Source: GWB2-37-7 sp942492835
GTDB lineage: Bacteria; Bacillota; Clostridia; Lutisporales; Lutisporaceae
DNA: 64,000 nt
Reading direction: 5' to 3'
Assembly (NCBI GenBank): GCA_942492835.1
Contig: OW818645.1
Coordinates: 372,001-436,000 of the forward strand
Shown: positions 20,801-29,934 of the stretch, one piece after another
Numbering within the stretch: position 1 is the stretch's first letter
Layout of the letters: each line of letters starts with the position of its first letter
Notes under the pieces: model-generated
Database searches by the model: none
Seen by the model: only the letters and a program-made list of their open reading frames with translations
What the model was told of the DNA's origin: nothing
Translations under genes and position numbers: made by a program

Positions 20801-23379
20801 ACTATAATGTCCTCCTGCTCTGTGTATTTATATAACAGGATATTATAAGCAGCAAGCATTAACATATATACAGTAACCCCGACACCTTCCGCTACTCTTT
20901 TGATTTTTAAAGTCATCTCGGAATCTATTGCAGCCCTTATTGCATCCCCCTCATAATTTTGTTTAAAAGGCCTTGGGTAATCCGTCTGAAGGTTAAGTAA
21001 TGGAATTTGCTCCCCAAGGCTGGCACTAGTTAAATGCTCAAGCCAATATTCTTCCTGTTTCTTCATCACATCAGATTTTAGTGTTTTGTTCTGCCATACA
21101 GAATAATCCTTGTATTGTATGTTTAGCTCAGGAAGTCGTTCTCCCTTGTAAAGACTGACGAGTTCCTTAAAAAATACTCTCAAAGACATACCATCAGATA
21201 TAATATGATGTATATCAAACAATACGATATGCTTTTCTTCCGATAACCTTAAAATACACGCCCTAAGCAGCGGAGCTTTACTTAAATCAAAATAGCTGAT
21301 AAAGCTTCTTATCTTCTCCTCCAAAACTTCTTCTTTAGTTTCTAAGTAAGCAATGTCAAGTGTTACTTCAGGATGAATAATCTGTACAACTCTCTCACCT
21401 ATCAAGCTGAAGGACGTTCTTAAGACTTCATGTCTATTTATAATCGACTCAAAGGCACTTTTTAGTCTTTCTATATTTAATTTTCCCTCTACAGATAATA
21501 CTCCTGGCATATTATAGCTTGTACTTTCTGGCTCCAATTGTTGTAATATGAATATCCTCTTTTGCGAGGATGATACTTCATAATATTCGCTTTTATAAGC
21601 TTTCTCTATTCTAAAGCATCCATTTTTACCTATGCTTGTCATGTACTCTGATAAACCTTTTATAGTCGGTGTTTTAAATATTTCCTTTAAAGGAACTTCA
21701 AAATTAAGTTCTTTTTGTATTGCAGCCGATAAAGTGGTTGCTTTTAATGAATGTCCTCCAAGCTCAAAGAAGTTATTATTTATTCCTATAGGCTCTACAT
21801 GCAATATGTCTTGCCATAGCTTTGCCAATTTACATTCCAATTCATTTCTTGGAGCTTCATACTCCTTTTGACTTATACTTTTTTCCTCTATTTCCATAAG
21901 TGCTTTCCGATCCACTTTACCATTGGGGGTAAGCAATAGCTGGTCCACTTTGTTACAAAATGAGGGAACCATATAATCAGGCAATTCATTGGCAATGTAT
22001 TTTCTCACAGCTTCACCGCTTAATCCCTCATCTGAAGTGAAATAAGCACATAAATATTTACTGCCGCTCTCATCTTCTTTGCAAACTACTGCTGCTTCTT
22101 TAATATCTCTATGCTTTAAGAGGCAATTTTCTACCTCTTCAATTTCTACTCTGTAGCCTCTTATCTTTATTTGGAAATCTTTCCTGCCAAGGTATTCTAT
22201 CATACCATCTTCATTAAAACGTCCCCAGTCACCAGTCCTATATATTCTGCCAAGTTCAGCATGATTTTCAAAAACTTTATCTGTTTTTTCCTTGTCTCTC
22301 CAATATCCTAAAGCTAAGTAATCACTCGCAACCACTATCTCTCCAGCACTAAATGGTGAAGCAATACGACCTTTATCATTTACAATTAATACTCTTGTAT
22401 TGCTAATGGGTTCTCCAAGATTTATTCCATCAAAATCTGTTTCTTCATTTATTATCTGGGATGAATTATATGAGGATTCCGATTGCCCATATAAATTTAC
22501 TAGGCTAGAGTTTTTAAACAGTTTTTTAAACGTAATAACATCCTGTTCCACTACGCTTTCTCCGCCTAAAACAACATATCTAAGCTTTAATGGGTCTTCT
22601 TCTTCACTAAGCTCATTAACAAAATATCTATATAAGGTAGGCACTGAGTGCCATATGGTAATTCTTTCAGCTTTCAACCATCCATACAACTCACTGATAT
22701 TTATTTGCTGTCTTACATTTAGCGGATATAAGGTGGCACCGCTTAGCAGTCCACTATATATATCTACCACTGCCGCATCATGACTAAAGGCAGAAAAAAG
22801 TGTAAGCCTATCAGCTTCTTTGATATCAAGCTTCTCAATATAATTTCTTACAAAATGATATACATTTTTACTGCTTTGCATAATGCCCTTAGGCGTTCCA
22901 GTAGATCCAGAGGTATATAGAATATAAATAAGTTTGTTCCCATCAACTTCTCTTTGTATAGCATTCTCAGATACTACCACTGGACGGTCAATATTTAATA
23001 TCCAAATATCTCTTTTGGCTTGTGCTGCCAATTTCTCAGCCAATCCGTTACTAGTATTGTTTGTTATTATTATTTCTGCATTTGAATTATCCAACATATA
23101 TTGCAATCGGCTCTCTGGGTAAAAAGGATCAAAAGGGACATATACAGTGTCTGCCTTTAATGCTCCTAATGTCCCTACAATCATACCGATTCCATGCTCA
23201 AATAATAAAGCAGCTCTAATTCCATCGTTTTCATTATTTTTAAATTGAAGTAATATAGTATTTGCAACAACATTGGACAATCTGTCTAATTGATCATAAG
23301 TAAGCTCTATGTCCTTTGTTTTGACAGCAATTTTTTTTGGATGCTTGTCCACTTGTTCTTTGAAGTGCTTTATAATCAC
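17890..23379 (-). CDS. Non-ribosomal peptide synthetase, A-T-C-A-T plus truncated C/E-like remnant
   Basis: 1829 residues starting at a GTG. It opens with an A domain (YTSGSTGTPKG at 155-165), so the matching C domain is the last one of the preceding protein. This first A domain has an odd core: SHDAAVVD instead of SFD..., NLYGQSES instead of NxYGPTE. Its code reads DAVHVGLYNK, which I cannot assign. T1 has Ser near 543 (LGGHSL). The C domain has HHIISDG near 724. The second A domain reads DILQMGMVWK, glycine-like. T2 has LGGNSF near 1587, a form often seen before a PKS. The last 175 residues (from about 1655) resemble the C-terminal half of a condensation or epimerization domain and lack HHxxxDG, so they cannot catalyse condensation or epimerization alone. 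Confidence 0.92.
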   Translation of the reverse strand: MIIKHFKEQVDKHPKKIAVKTKDIELTYDQLDRLSNVVANTILLQFKNNENDGIRAALLFEHGIGMIVGTLGALKADTVYVPFDPFYPESRLQYMLDNSNAEIIITNNTSNGLAEKLAAQAKRDIWILNIDRPVVVSENAIQREVDGNKLIYILYTSGSTGTPKGIMQSSKNVYHFVRNYIEKLDIKEADRLTLFSAFSHDAAVVDIYSGLLSGATLYPLNVRQQINISELYGWLKAERITIWHSVPTLYRYFVNELSEEEDPLKLRYVVLGGESVVEQDVITFKKLFKNSSLVNLYGQSESSYNSSQIINEETDFDGINLGEPISNTRVLIVNDKGRIASPFSAGEIVVASDYLALGYWRDKEKTDKVFENHAELGRIYRTGDWGRFNEDGMIEYLGRKDFQIKIRGYRVEIEEVENCLLKHRDIKEAAVVCKEDESGSKYLCAYFTSDEGLSGEAVRKYIANELPDYMVPSFCNKVDQLLLTPNGKVDRKALMEIEEKSISQKEYEAPRNELECKLAKLWQDILHVEPIGINNNFFELGGHSLKATTLSAAIQKELNFEVPLKEIFKTPTIKGLSEYMTSIGKNGCFRIEKAYKSEYYEVSSSQKRIFILQQLEPESTSYNMPGVLSVEGKLNIERLKSAFESIINRHEVLRTSFSLIGERVVQIIHPEVTLDIAYLETKEEVLEEKIRSFISYFDLSKAPLLRACILRLSEEKHIVLFDIHHIISDGMSLRVFFKELVSLYKGERLPELNIQYKDYSVWQNKTLKSDVMKKQEEYWLEHLTSASLGEQIPLLNLQTDYPRPFKQNYEGDAIRAAIDSEMTLKIKRVAEGVGVTVYMLMLAAYNILLYKYTEQEDIIVGSPIAGRQHTDTENLIGMFVNTLVMRNYPRNNITIEAFLSEVKKNAIKAYENQDYPFEELVEKLNIRRDLSRNPIFDTMFSLQNMDEEELEVDSISFSPYEFDKKISKFDISLNAVETREEIKLVFEYSTKLFNKATISRMVLHYIKILEQLIEDKNQKLSDINILTEQEQRQLVYEFNNTKLDYSKNSLVHELFESQVRETPSNIALIYRGESLTYKELNEKANQLARLIRQKGIGCEKIVGIMIRRSFEMIIGILAVLKAGGAYIPIDPEYPLDRIQYMLDDSCTEVLLTQDNLACQLNFKGDIIDIGNKEIYKERDLSNLQRVCEPGNLAYIIYTSGSTGRPKGILIEHRSVVNFICSMSRSIDFKQGKAILALTTISFDIFMLETLMPLSKGLKVVIADELQQLDSKLLAAVIEENKVEILQTTPSRMQLMISSEHNSSVLNGLKEIMIGGEAFPQNLLIELKKLTAAKIYNMYGPTETTVWSTFGEQTNTERIDIGRPIANTRIYITDKENNLKPIGIAGELCIAGDGVGRGYLNLMELTEEKFVQDPFYKNEKMYRTGDIARFLPDGRLEYIGRLDNQVKIRGHRIELGEIEALLRDYPEINEAVIVAKSEQNGNQYLVAYYSAASEIAVTELRESLAKNLPDYMVPEAYVFMEKLPRTLNEKLDRNALPDRNDTRPILATEYIAAETEVETVLVSIWKDILKQELIGIHDNFFDLGGNSFLLIKMHGELEKQYPGKVKITDIFAHPSISKLSKVIETKDDGRTRNIKLKMLKLPSEYFKEQHEDSGDVIHLSLDLYTYKQFIEIKNKCSVSISDILLGAFVYVMYELSGRQAVPVNVVVNECESLLPLYFELENIQNIGELVQLTKQKQNNFKMLDTFLLQHLKDIQINKEPTEVLLQYLYNYRGELIKDTSIFDIIVKVYENTDTINFTFEYNTTLIRKEKMNELVHYYLQALEAIVERML

Positions 23380-23426
23380 AACGCTTTTCCACCTTCCTGT
23401 TTTTTTGAGTGAATTTCGTTTTTTGA

Positions 23427-26400
23427 TTAATCTAAATAATCAGCTATTAAAGAATCTGGATTTTCTGCTATTTTCTCAAGCAATTCGTTATACCTGGTGA
23501 GCATAAATGCTACCCTTGATTCTTTAATCAGTGCCTTCTTATAATTACAAATCAATTCTATTCCATTTGAGTACTCTGCAAGATAAAAAGTCATATCAAA
23601 CTTTGTGTCTTTCATTTCTTCAATACCATATGCATCCTTATTACTGATTTCTCTTTTTTCACTATCCTCCATATTCAACATGTTAAAAAATATGGATATT
23701 ATAGGATACTTTATATTCATCTCATCTACTATTTTTTCAAGGGGAAAGTTTTGATACTCTAATGCCTTAAGAGTATTTTCATTTATTCTAGCCAATACTG
23801 TATCAAACATTTCGTCCCTATATAACTGGTTTCTTAATACTGTAGTATTTATAAAATAACCTATAACCTTTTCAAGACTTTCATGCTCTCTTCCCGAGCC
23901 AGCTGTTCCAATCAAAATATCATTTTGCCCTGTAAAATCCATTAGATATATATTAAATGCCGCCACTAAAACAGTAAATAAAGTAGTCTTTTTATCTTTA
24001 GCCACTATTTTAAGTTTTTCTTTTGTCATTTTGTCAATTATAATCGTGTATACTGCACCGACACTATCCTTTACCTGTGTTCCCTGATACTTGTTTGAGA
24101 TATTAAGCAAAGGGGCTTCATACTTAAGTTGTTTCAACCAATAGTTTTTTGCAGCTTCCATCTTACTTGGGTCTTCAATCTGCTTGTTTTGCCATGTCGC
24201 ATAATCTTTGTATTGTATCCTTAAAGGCTCTAGGTCGAGATTTCTCCCATTTTTATATGCTTCATAAATATCCGCAAATTCTTTCTTTAGTATACTCATA
24301 GACCAACCGTCAGATATAATGTGATGCATACATAATACCAATTCATATTGTTCATTTGATAGCTTTACCAGCTCTGCGATAAATAAAGGTGCTTCTTCCA
24401 AATTAAATACATGTTCTGCATTTCTTTTGTATATATCATCAAGTTCTGTTGCCTTATCCTTTTCTCCAACACATTCTAGATCCTTAAACAATACTTGGAA
24501 GTCAATATTATCTTCTATTCTCTGTTTAGGTATACCCCCGATTATTTTAATGCAGGTTCGTAAGCTTTCATGCCTATTAATCAGTTGTTTAAAAGTTTTT
24601 TGTATCACTTCCAAACTTACAATCCCATTTAGTAATATTTTTCCTGTCATATTGTACGCTGTATCGAATGGTTCTTTTTGATTTATAATCCATAGTCTTT
24701 TTTGGGCATAGGACAAATCATAATAATCCTGTTTAGGCAGCTTCTCTATATCTTCATATTCTGCTTTTCCACAGCTTCTTAAATATTTTCCTAAGCTTTC
24801 TATGGTCTGACATTCAAAGAATGTTTGAATACTTATTTTTATATTTAGAGTTTTGTATATAAGATTAATTGCTTGTACTGCTTTTAAGGAGTGTCCTCCT
24901 AGTTCAAAGAAGTTGTCCTGAATACCTATATTTGAGGTTTCTAGTACTTTACACCAGATATCCACTAATTTCTTTTCAATTTCATCGTTAATGAATGCAT
25001 CTTTTTGATTTGATTTTTGTTCATTTATAGTATCAGCCAATGCTTTCTTATCCACTTTACCACTGGGTGTTAGAGGTAACTTTTCAAGCCTAGTAATAAA
25101 AGTTGGAATCATATATGATGGGAGTTCTTTTTTCATGAACTCTATTAAATCCGATGTTTCAATTTCACTATCAGATACAATATATGCACATATGTATTTT
25201 TGCTTTGCTCCATCTTCTCTGGCTATAACAACCGCTTCTTTTACTCCACTATGCATTAAAAGCCTTGATTCAATTTCTCCTGTTTCTATCCTGTAACCTC
25301 TTATTTTAACTTGATCATCTATCCTGCCAATGAATTCAAGGTTTCCATCGCTTAGTAGTTTAACCATGTCGCCAGTCTTATATATAAGCTTATCTGGCAA
25401 ATGATTTACTTCAATAAATCGTTCTTTTGTAAGTGTATCGTCTTTATAATATCCTTTACCGACACAAGCTCCACCTGCGTAAAGCTCACCTTCAACCTCT
25501 ATCGGTAAAATACGGAGCTCCTTGTCCAACACATATAGATGTGTATTATATATAGGCTTTCCTATTGGAACTGATGTTAGCTTATCTGCTGTCTCATTGT
25601 CTATTTTGTAACTGGATATTACGTCTGTACACTCAGTAGGTCCATAAATATTTACAATTTCACAATTATAGTTAGGTGATTTTATCCACTTTTGTAAAAC
25701 CGTCATATTGATAGGTTCTCCACCCAAAAAAACATACCTTAGAGTAGATAACTTTTCATATTCATTGTCTTCATTTAATTCTAATAACGGATAAAAAGCG
25801 GTTGGAGTACAGCTAATAATAGTGATACCTTTTTCTTCTATTACCTCTGCCATTCTCTCATAATCATAAGAATCTGTTTCAAAAAGGTAAAGTTCTCCGC
25901 CTTTTATCAAGGTGGCATAAATGTTTGGTTGAGCAAGATCGAAGCTTATAGATGCAATAAGAAGCATCTTATCCGTATTACTTATATCAAATTCACTAGT
26001 ATACCAGTTTAGTAGGTTGCTAAAAGAATGATGCATCACCATTGCACCTTTGGGTGTTCCGGTTGAGCCAGATGTATAAATTTGATATATGATGCTTTCT
26101 TCATTAAATTCAACTATTGGATTTTCTACTGCTTCTTTTTTTAGAAGCTCCTCTTCATGTTCAAGTATAATAATATGCCTACAGCCCTCGTTGACTGCAA
26201 TATCTGGAAAAGTATATTCCTTTATAGCACTCTCGTTTGTAAGCAATACAGAGATATCACTCTTATCAAGCATTGCCATTATCCTTTTTTGAGGATAGCT
26301 TGGATCTAATGGTATATAAGTACATCCTGATTTTAATACCCCAAGTAGACTGACCAGCATCCCAATTGATCGTTCTTGCATAATTCCAATTATTTCATCC

Positions 26401-27950
26401 GATTTAATTCCTTTTTTCTTTAAAAACCAAGCTAACTGATTAGCCTTTTTATTTAATTCCCTAAATGTTATCCTTTCTTCTCCAAATACTAAAGCTATTG
26501 CATCTGGAGTTTTTTCTACTTGGTCTTCAAAGAATTTGTGTACAGGTTTTCTATGCACATAATCACTTTCGTATTTATTGAAATCAAATATTATTTGCTT
26601 CTTTTCTTCTGCATCAATCATTTCAATTTCTTTTACAAGCTTACTGGCATCTGCTATCATTTCCCTAATAATATTTACGTAATGCTTAAACACATCTCCT
26701 AATACTTCTTTGGTGTAATTATATCTATCGTATGCTACAGTAATTCCTATTTTTTCTTTTATTGCTATACTGATTGCTATATCATAGTTCGTTTCAGTAT
26801 ACATATCTACTATCTCAAATGTTAATATCTCATCTACATTCTTTAGTGCTTCGTCTATGGGATAATTCTCTATTACAAGTAATGTATCAAACAACCCAAC
26901 TAAGTTTCCCGTTTCACTCTCAGCTTGTATTTCTGCTAACGACGTATTTTCATAGCTTTCTCTATCTCTTGCTTCCCTGTCTGCTTTGTATAATAGTTCT
27001 AAAATATTTTCTTTGTCTTCTAGCTTTATTCTTATAGGTATAGTGTTTATAAATAAACCCACCGTATTGTCTATACCATTTATCTCCGCAGCTCTTCCTG
27101 ATATAGTTATTCCAAATACTACATCATCAGTATTATTATATCTTTGAAGCAGTATTCCCCATGCCATATTTAACAAATTTGCCATAGTAGTTTTCTCGCT
27201 TTTGCAAAACGCTACAATAGCATCTGTTGTAGCCTTGTCAATTTCTATTTGATACTTACCCATTTTATCGCTATTCTTTTGTATGGATTTTTTTCTGGGC
27301 ATGCTTATTTTCTGAGAATAACCTTCTAAATATTTCTTCCAGTAATTCTTCTGAGCAGCTCTGTCTTGAGCTTGATTCCATTTAATGTACTCTTTAAATT
27401 TAGTTTTTTCAACATGTTCTAATTCTAGTCCTTTATACAACCTTTTATATGCTTCAACAAATTCTTTTACAATTATGCCATTACTCCAACCATCATATAA
27501 TATATGATGGTTGGAGATAATCATTTCAAATTCATTTTCCTGAATCTGAATCAATGTTATTCTCATAGGTTCTATACGTATGTCTATACTCTCTTCTAAG
27601 TCTTTTTGTCTAATATCATAAATGCATTTTTCTTTTTCTACTTGTTTTGTATCTACTAAATCTTTTATTCGTAATGGAAGTTTATAGTTTTTTAAAACCA
27701 TCTGCACTGGTGTCTCCAGCTTGTCCCACCTAAATACGGTTCTAAGCATTTCATTGCTTTGCACTACATGTTTCCATGCCTTTTCTACAATTTCTAAATA
27801 TATTTTCCCTTTTAATCGAAGGCATAGCTGTTCAAAATATTCTCTACTGTCTGGATTTTTTAAGTAATGAAATAACATTCCTCGCTGCAAAGGTGTTAGT
27901 GCTATGACGTCTTCAATATTCTGTTTTTCAATTTTATTTATTTCTGGCAT
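23427..27950 (-). CDS. Non-ribosomal peptide synthetase, C-A-T-C
   Basis: 1507 residues with an ATG at 27950 behind GAGGTGC; it is the first gene of the minus-strand cluster transcript in this window. C1 (about 15-430) has NHHILYDG near 147. The A domain (about 470-970) has YTSGSTGTPKG near 625, YGPTECT and GKVDKKAL; its code reads DLPSFGIDVK by eye, and I know no substrate for it. T has Ser near 1021 (LGGHSL). C2 (about 1075-1500) has HHIISDG near 1209 and ends the protein. Starting with a C domain suggests either that an acyl group is added to the first amino acid or that another protein feeds this one. The terminal C domain must work with the A domain that opens the next protein. Confidence 0.92.
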   Translation of the reverse strand: MPEINKIEKQNIEDVIALTPLQRGMLFHYLKNPDSREYFEQLCLRLKGKIYLEIVEKAWKHVVQSNEMLRTVFRWDKLETPVQMVLKNYKLPLRIKDLVDTKQVEKEKCIYDIRQKDLEESIDIRIEPMRITLIQIQENEFEMIISNHHILYDGWSNGIIVKEFVEAYKRLYKGLELEHVEKTKFKEYIKWNQAQDRAAQKNYWKKYLEGYSQKISMPRKKSIQKNSDKMGKYQIEIDKATTDAIVAFCKSEKTTMANLLNMAWGILLQRYNNTDDVVFGITISGRAAEINGIDNTVGLFINTIPIRIKLEDKENILELLYKADREARDRESYENTSLAEIQAESETGNLVGLFDTLLVIENYPIDEALKNVDEILTFEIVDMYTETNYDIAISIAIKEKIGITVAYDRYNYTKEVLGDVFKHYVNIIREMIADASKLVKEIEMIDAEEKKQIIFDFNKYESDYVHRKPVHKFFEDQVEKTPDAIALVFGEERITFRELNKKANQLAWFLKKKGIKSDEIIGIMQERSIGMLVSLLGVLKSGCTYIPLDPSYPQKRIMAMLDKSDISVLLTNESAIKEYTFPDIAVNEGCRHIIILEHEEELLKKEAVENPIVEFNEESIIYQIYTSGSTGTPKGAMVMHHSFSNLLNWYTSEFDISNTDKMLLIASISFDLAQPNIYATLIKGGELYLFETDSYDYERMAEVIEEKGITIISCTPTAFYPLLELNEDNEYEKLSTLRYVFLGGEPINMTVLQKWIKSPNYNCEIVNIYGPTECTDVISSYKIDNETADKLTSVPIGKPIYNTHLYVLDKELRILPIEVEGELYAGGACVGKGYYKDDTLTKERFIEVNHLPDKLIYKTGDMVKLLSDGNLEFIGRIDDQVKIRGYRIETGEIESRLLMHSGVKEAVVIAREDGAKQKYICAYIVSDSEIETSDLIEFMKKELPSYMIPTFITRLEKLPLTPSGKVDKKALADTINEQKSNQKDAFINDEIEKKLVDIWCKVLETSNIGIQDNFFELGGHSLKAVQAINLIYKTLNIKISIQTFFECQTIESLGKYLRSCGKAEYEDIEKLPKQDYYDLSYAQKRLWIINQKEPFDTAYNMTGKILLNGIVSLEVIQKTFKQLINRHESLRTCIKIIGGIPKQRIEDNIDFQVLFKDLECVGEKDKATELDDIYKRNAEHVFNLEEAPLFIAELVKLSNEQYELVLCMHHIISDGWSMSILKKEFADIYEAYKNGRNLDLEPLRIQYKDYATWQNKQIEDPSKMEAAKNYWLKQLKYEAPLLNISNKYQGTQVKDSVGAVYTIIIDKMTKEKLKIVAKDKKTTLFTVLVAAFNIYLMDFTGQNDILIGTAGSGREHESLEKVIGYFINTTVLRNQLYRDEMFDTVLARINENTLKALEYQNFPLEKIVDEMNIKYPIISIFFNMLNMEDSEKREISNKDAYGIEEMKDTKFDMTFYLAEYSNGIELICNYKKALIKESRVAFMLTRYNELLEKIAENPDSLIADYLD

Positions 27951-28450
27951 TATATATGCACCTCATTAAAAATTATCATAGTTGAATAGATATTTCTGCT
28001 TTATTTGCTGAATCTTTGTAAATTTAATTCATCATGTTTCTCCAATATATAATATCTAAGAGATGTGTCCTAATGTTAGAATAACCCAATAATTTATTAC
28101 TGTACATCTTTTTCATTTTGCATATTTCGACATATTATTACATTTTGATAACCTAATTATTTCCTTTATATATATATGGCTTATTTAAAATATCATTCTT
28201 ATTCTTAATATATTGTGCTTCATAATATACAACATATTTATTTGTAAAAAAATAGTCATAATATTTCTAGCTAATACTAGACAAAACAATTGAGAAAATT
28301 TACAATTTAATTAATATGTAAATTTAATATACTTTATTTTTGTTTAGTAATAAATAATTATATATATATCATTATTTATAAATGTAAATTGTTTAGTGCG
28401 ATATATATAGTATGCTTACAATTGAGGTTAATAAAATGGAGGTTAGTATA
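27951..28450. other. AT-rich divergent intergenic region between NRPS cluster and radical SAM gene
   Basis: About 500 bases without a plausible gene. It must hold the promoters for the minus-strand assembly line and the plus-strand radical SAM gene. I see no clear -35/-10 pair. An inverted repeat AAATTTAC / GTAAATTT occurs at 28296-28303 and 28318-28325, and the same GTAAATT core recurs near 28015 and 28384. A shared operator is possible but unproven, since AT-rich DNA produces such motifs by chance. Confidence 0.4.
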
Positions 28451-29836
28451 ATGGAAAAAATAGATTGTTTACTTATCGGCTATTTCGGAGGAGATCTTAA
28501 TTTTGACAAGCCCAAAGCAAAGAATGCATTAATAAATGTAGACATGAAGGAATTTAATGCTGCAATTGCATATTTGGGTACTTTTTTACATAAGAGAGGC
28601 TTATCATTTGATTACATCAATTACATTGAAGATGAATATGATTTACTTGTTAAAAAGCTTAACGATAAAAATATAAATTCTGTTGCAATTTCTACTACAT
28701 ATTGTTTAGATAATGAAACTGTAAAAAAACTAGTAAATATAGTTCGGAATATTGATCCTACTGTAAAAATCATATTAGGCGGACCTCATATTGCCAATTT
28801 ATTAAAATATACTAATGATAAAGAAATACTCAATATAATGCTGAGAAGGATAAATGCAGATTTTTATATTAACAGCTTTCAAGGTGAGACTGCCTTAGTA
28901 AACATTCTACTTTCTTTAAGAGGGGATCTTCCTACAAATCAAGTAGCTAATATATACTATCGAAGTGAGAACAAGTATATGTCTACCGAAACATATGAGG
29001 AAGATAATAAGCTTGAAGAAAACATGGTAGATTGGAGTTTATTTGCAGATAGAGTGAGTGAAGTAGTACCTGTACGTACAGCTATATCATGTCCCTTTTC
29101 TTGTGCCTATTGCAATCATCCAATAAATGCAGGCACATATAGATTTGTAAGCGTTGAAGCAATTGAAAAAGAACTTAATTCTATAAACAATATTCAAAAG
29201 ATACGATACGTTGATTTTGTTGATGATACCTTTAATGTTCCACAAAAAAGATTCAAGGATATACTTAGGATGATTATAAAGAATAAATATAATTTTAAAT
29301 GGTTTTCTTATATTAGGTGTCAGTTCATAGATGATGAAACTGTAAAGCTAATGAAAGAAAGTGGTTGTATGGGTTCAATATTGGGAATTGAATCTGGTAG
29401 TCCAGAAATGCTTAAAAGAATGAATAAGCTGGTCACTGTAGAAGAATTGAAAAGAGGAGTTGATTTGCTTAATCAATATAATATTCCAACTGCAGCTTTA
29501 TTTTTTATAGGTTTTCCCGGTGAGACTCCAGATACTGTAAACCAAACTATTCGCTTAATTGAAGACATTAAGCCCACATTTTATGATACACAACCTTGGT
29601 TCTATGACCCAAGGACACCAATTGGTAAACAAAGTGAAAGATATGAAATAAAAGGCTTCATGCACAAATGGTCCCATAGCACAATGAACTCTTCAGAGGC
29701 AGATCAACTAGTAAAAGAAACAATATCATCAATAAAGAATTCAAGGCTAGCTAAGTATACTGCACCTCAAATGGACAAGCTGCTATCTTCTGGATTAACC
29801 ATTGAGCAAATATATGATATGTGCCAGAAAATGTAG
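28451..29836 (+). CDS. Cobalamin-binding radical SAM enzyme, possibly PhpK-like methyltransferase
   Basis: The 461-residue protein has a B12-binding-like Rossmann domain (about 1-190; it begins MEKIDCLLIGY and contains IILGGPH) followed by a radical SAM barrel with the cluster-binding motif CPFSCAYC (CxxxCxxC, near residue 212). Later motifs are GIESGS and FFIGFPGET. Such enzymes often methylate unactivated carbon or phosphorus. The opening residues and layout remind me of the PhpK-type family found in natural-product clusters, but I cannot test that here. I start at the ATG at 28451, eight bases after GGAGG at 28438-28442; an in-frame ATG at 28436 has a weaker site. It is divergent from the NRPS genes, so a tailoring role is likely. 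A terminator follows. Confidence 0.85.
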   Translation: MEKIDCLLIGYFGGDLNFDKPKAKNALINVDMKEFNAAIAYLGTFLHKRGLSFDYINYIEDEYDLLVKKLNDKNINSVAISTTYCLDNETVKKLVNIVRNIDPTVKIILGGPHIANLLKYTNDKEILNIMLRRINADFYINSFQGETALVNILLSLRGDLPTNQVANIYYRSENKYMSTETYEEDNKLEENMVDWSLFADRVSEVVPVRTAISCPFSCAYCNHPINAGTYRFVSVEAIEKELNSINNIQKIRYVDFVDDTFNVPQKRFKDILRMIIKNKYNFKWFSYIRCQFIDDETVKLMKESGCMGSILGIESGSPEMLKRMNKLVTVEELKRGVDLLNQYNIPTAALFFIGFPGETPDTVNQTIRLIEDIKPTFYDTQPWFYDPRTPIGKQSERYEIKGFMHKWSHSTMNSSEADQLVKETISSIKNSRLAKYTAPQMDKLLSSGLTIEQIYDMCQKM

Positions 29837-29840
29837 TTAA

Positions 29841-29856
29841 CAGGCACATATGTTCT
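29841..29856 (+). repeat. Right-end fragment of the 220-bp repeat family
   Basis: The 16 bases CAGGCACATATGTTCT match the extreme right end of the repeat found eight more times up to 47.5 kb. This short piece lies just after the radical SAM stop and marks the left edge of the repeat-rich region. With the copy ending at 30909 it brackets the methyltransferase gene in direct orientation. Confidence 0.45.
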
Positions 29857-29867
29857 AATCTAAGTTC

Positions 29868-29906
29868 AAAAAGAGACAAGCCTGATATATAGACTTGTCT
29901 CTTTTT
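29868..29906 (+). terminator. Rho-independent terminator of the radical SAM gene
   Basis: A perfect 13-bp stem (29868-29880 with 29894-29906; AAGAGACAAG core) closes a 13-base loop and ends in a run of five T. It is flanked by T-rich DNA on both sides, so it could also serve the minus-strand methyltransferase that ends at 29935. Confidence 0.8.
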
Positions 29907-29934
29907 ACATATAATAATTTGATATTTAAAATAT

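Noticed and set aside
1093..27037. Many plus-strand open frames of 60-165 codons inside the synthase genes
   Set aside because: They are antisense shadows of well-supported minus-strand genes, lack ribosome binding sites and show no family features.
1..27950. Thioesterase, phosphopantetheinyl transferase, exporter or resistance gene of the cluster
   Set aside because: I looked for these and found none in the window; they may lie to the left of base 1.
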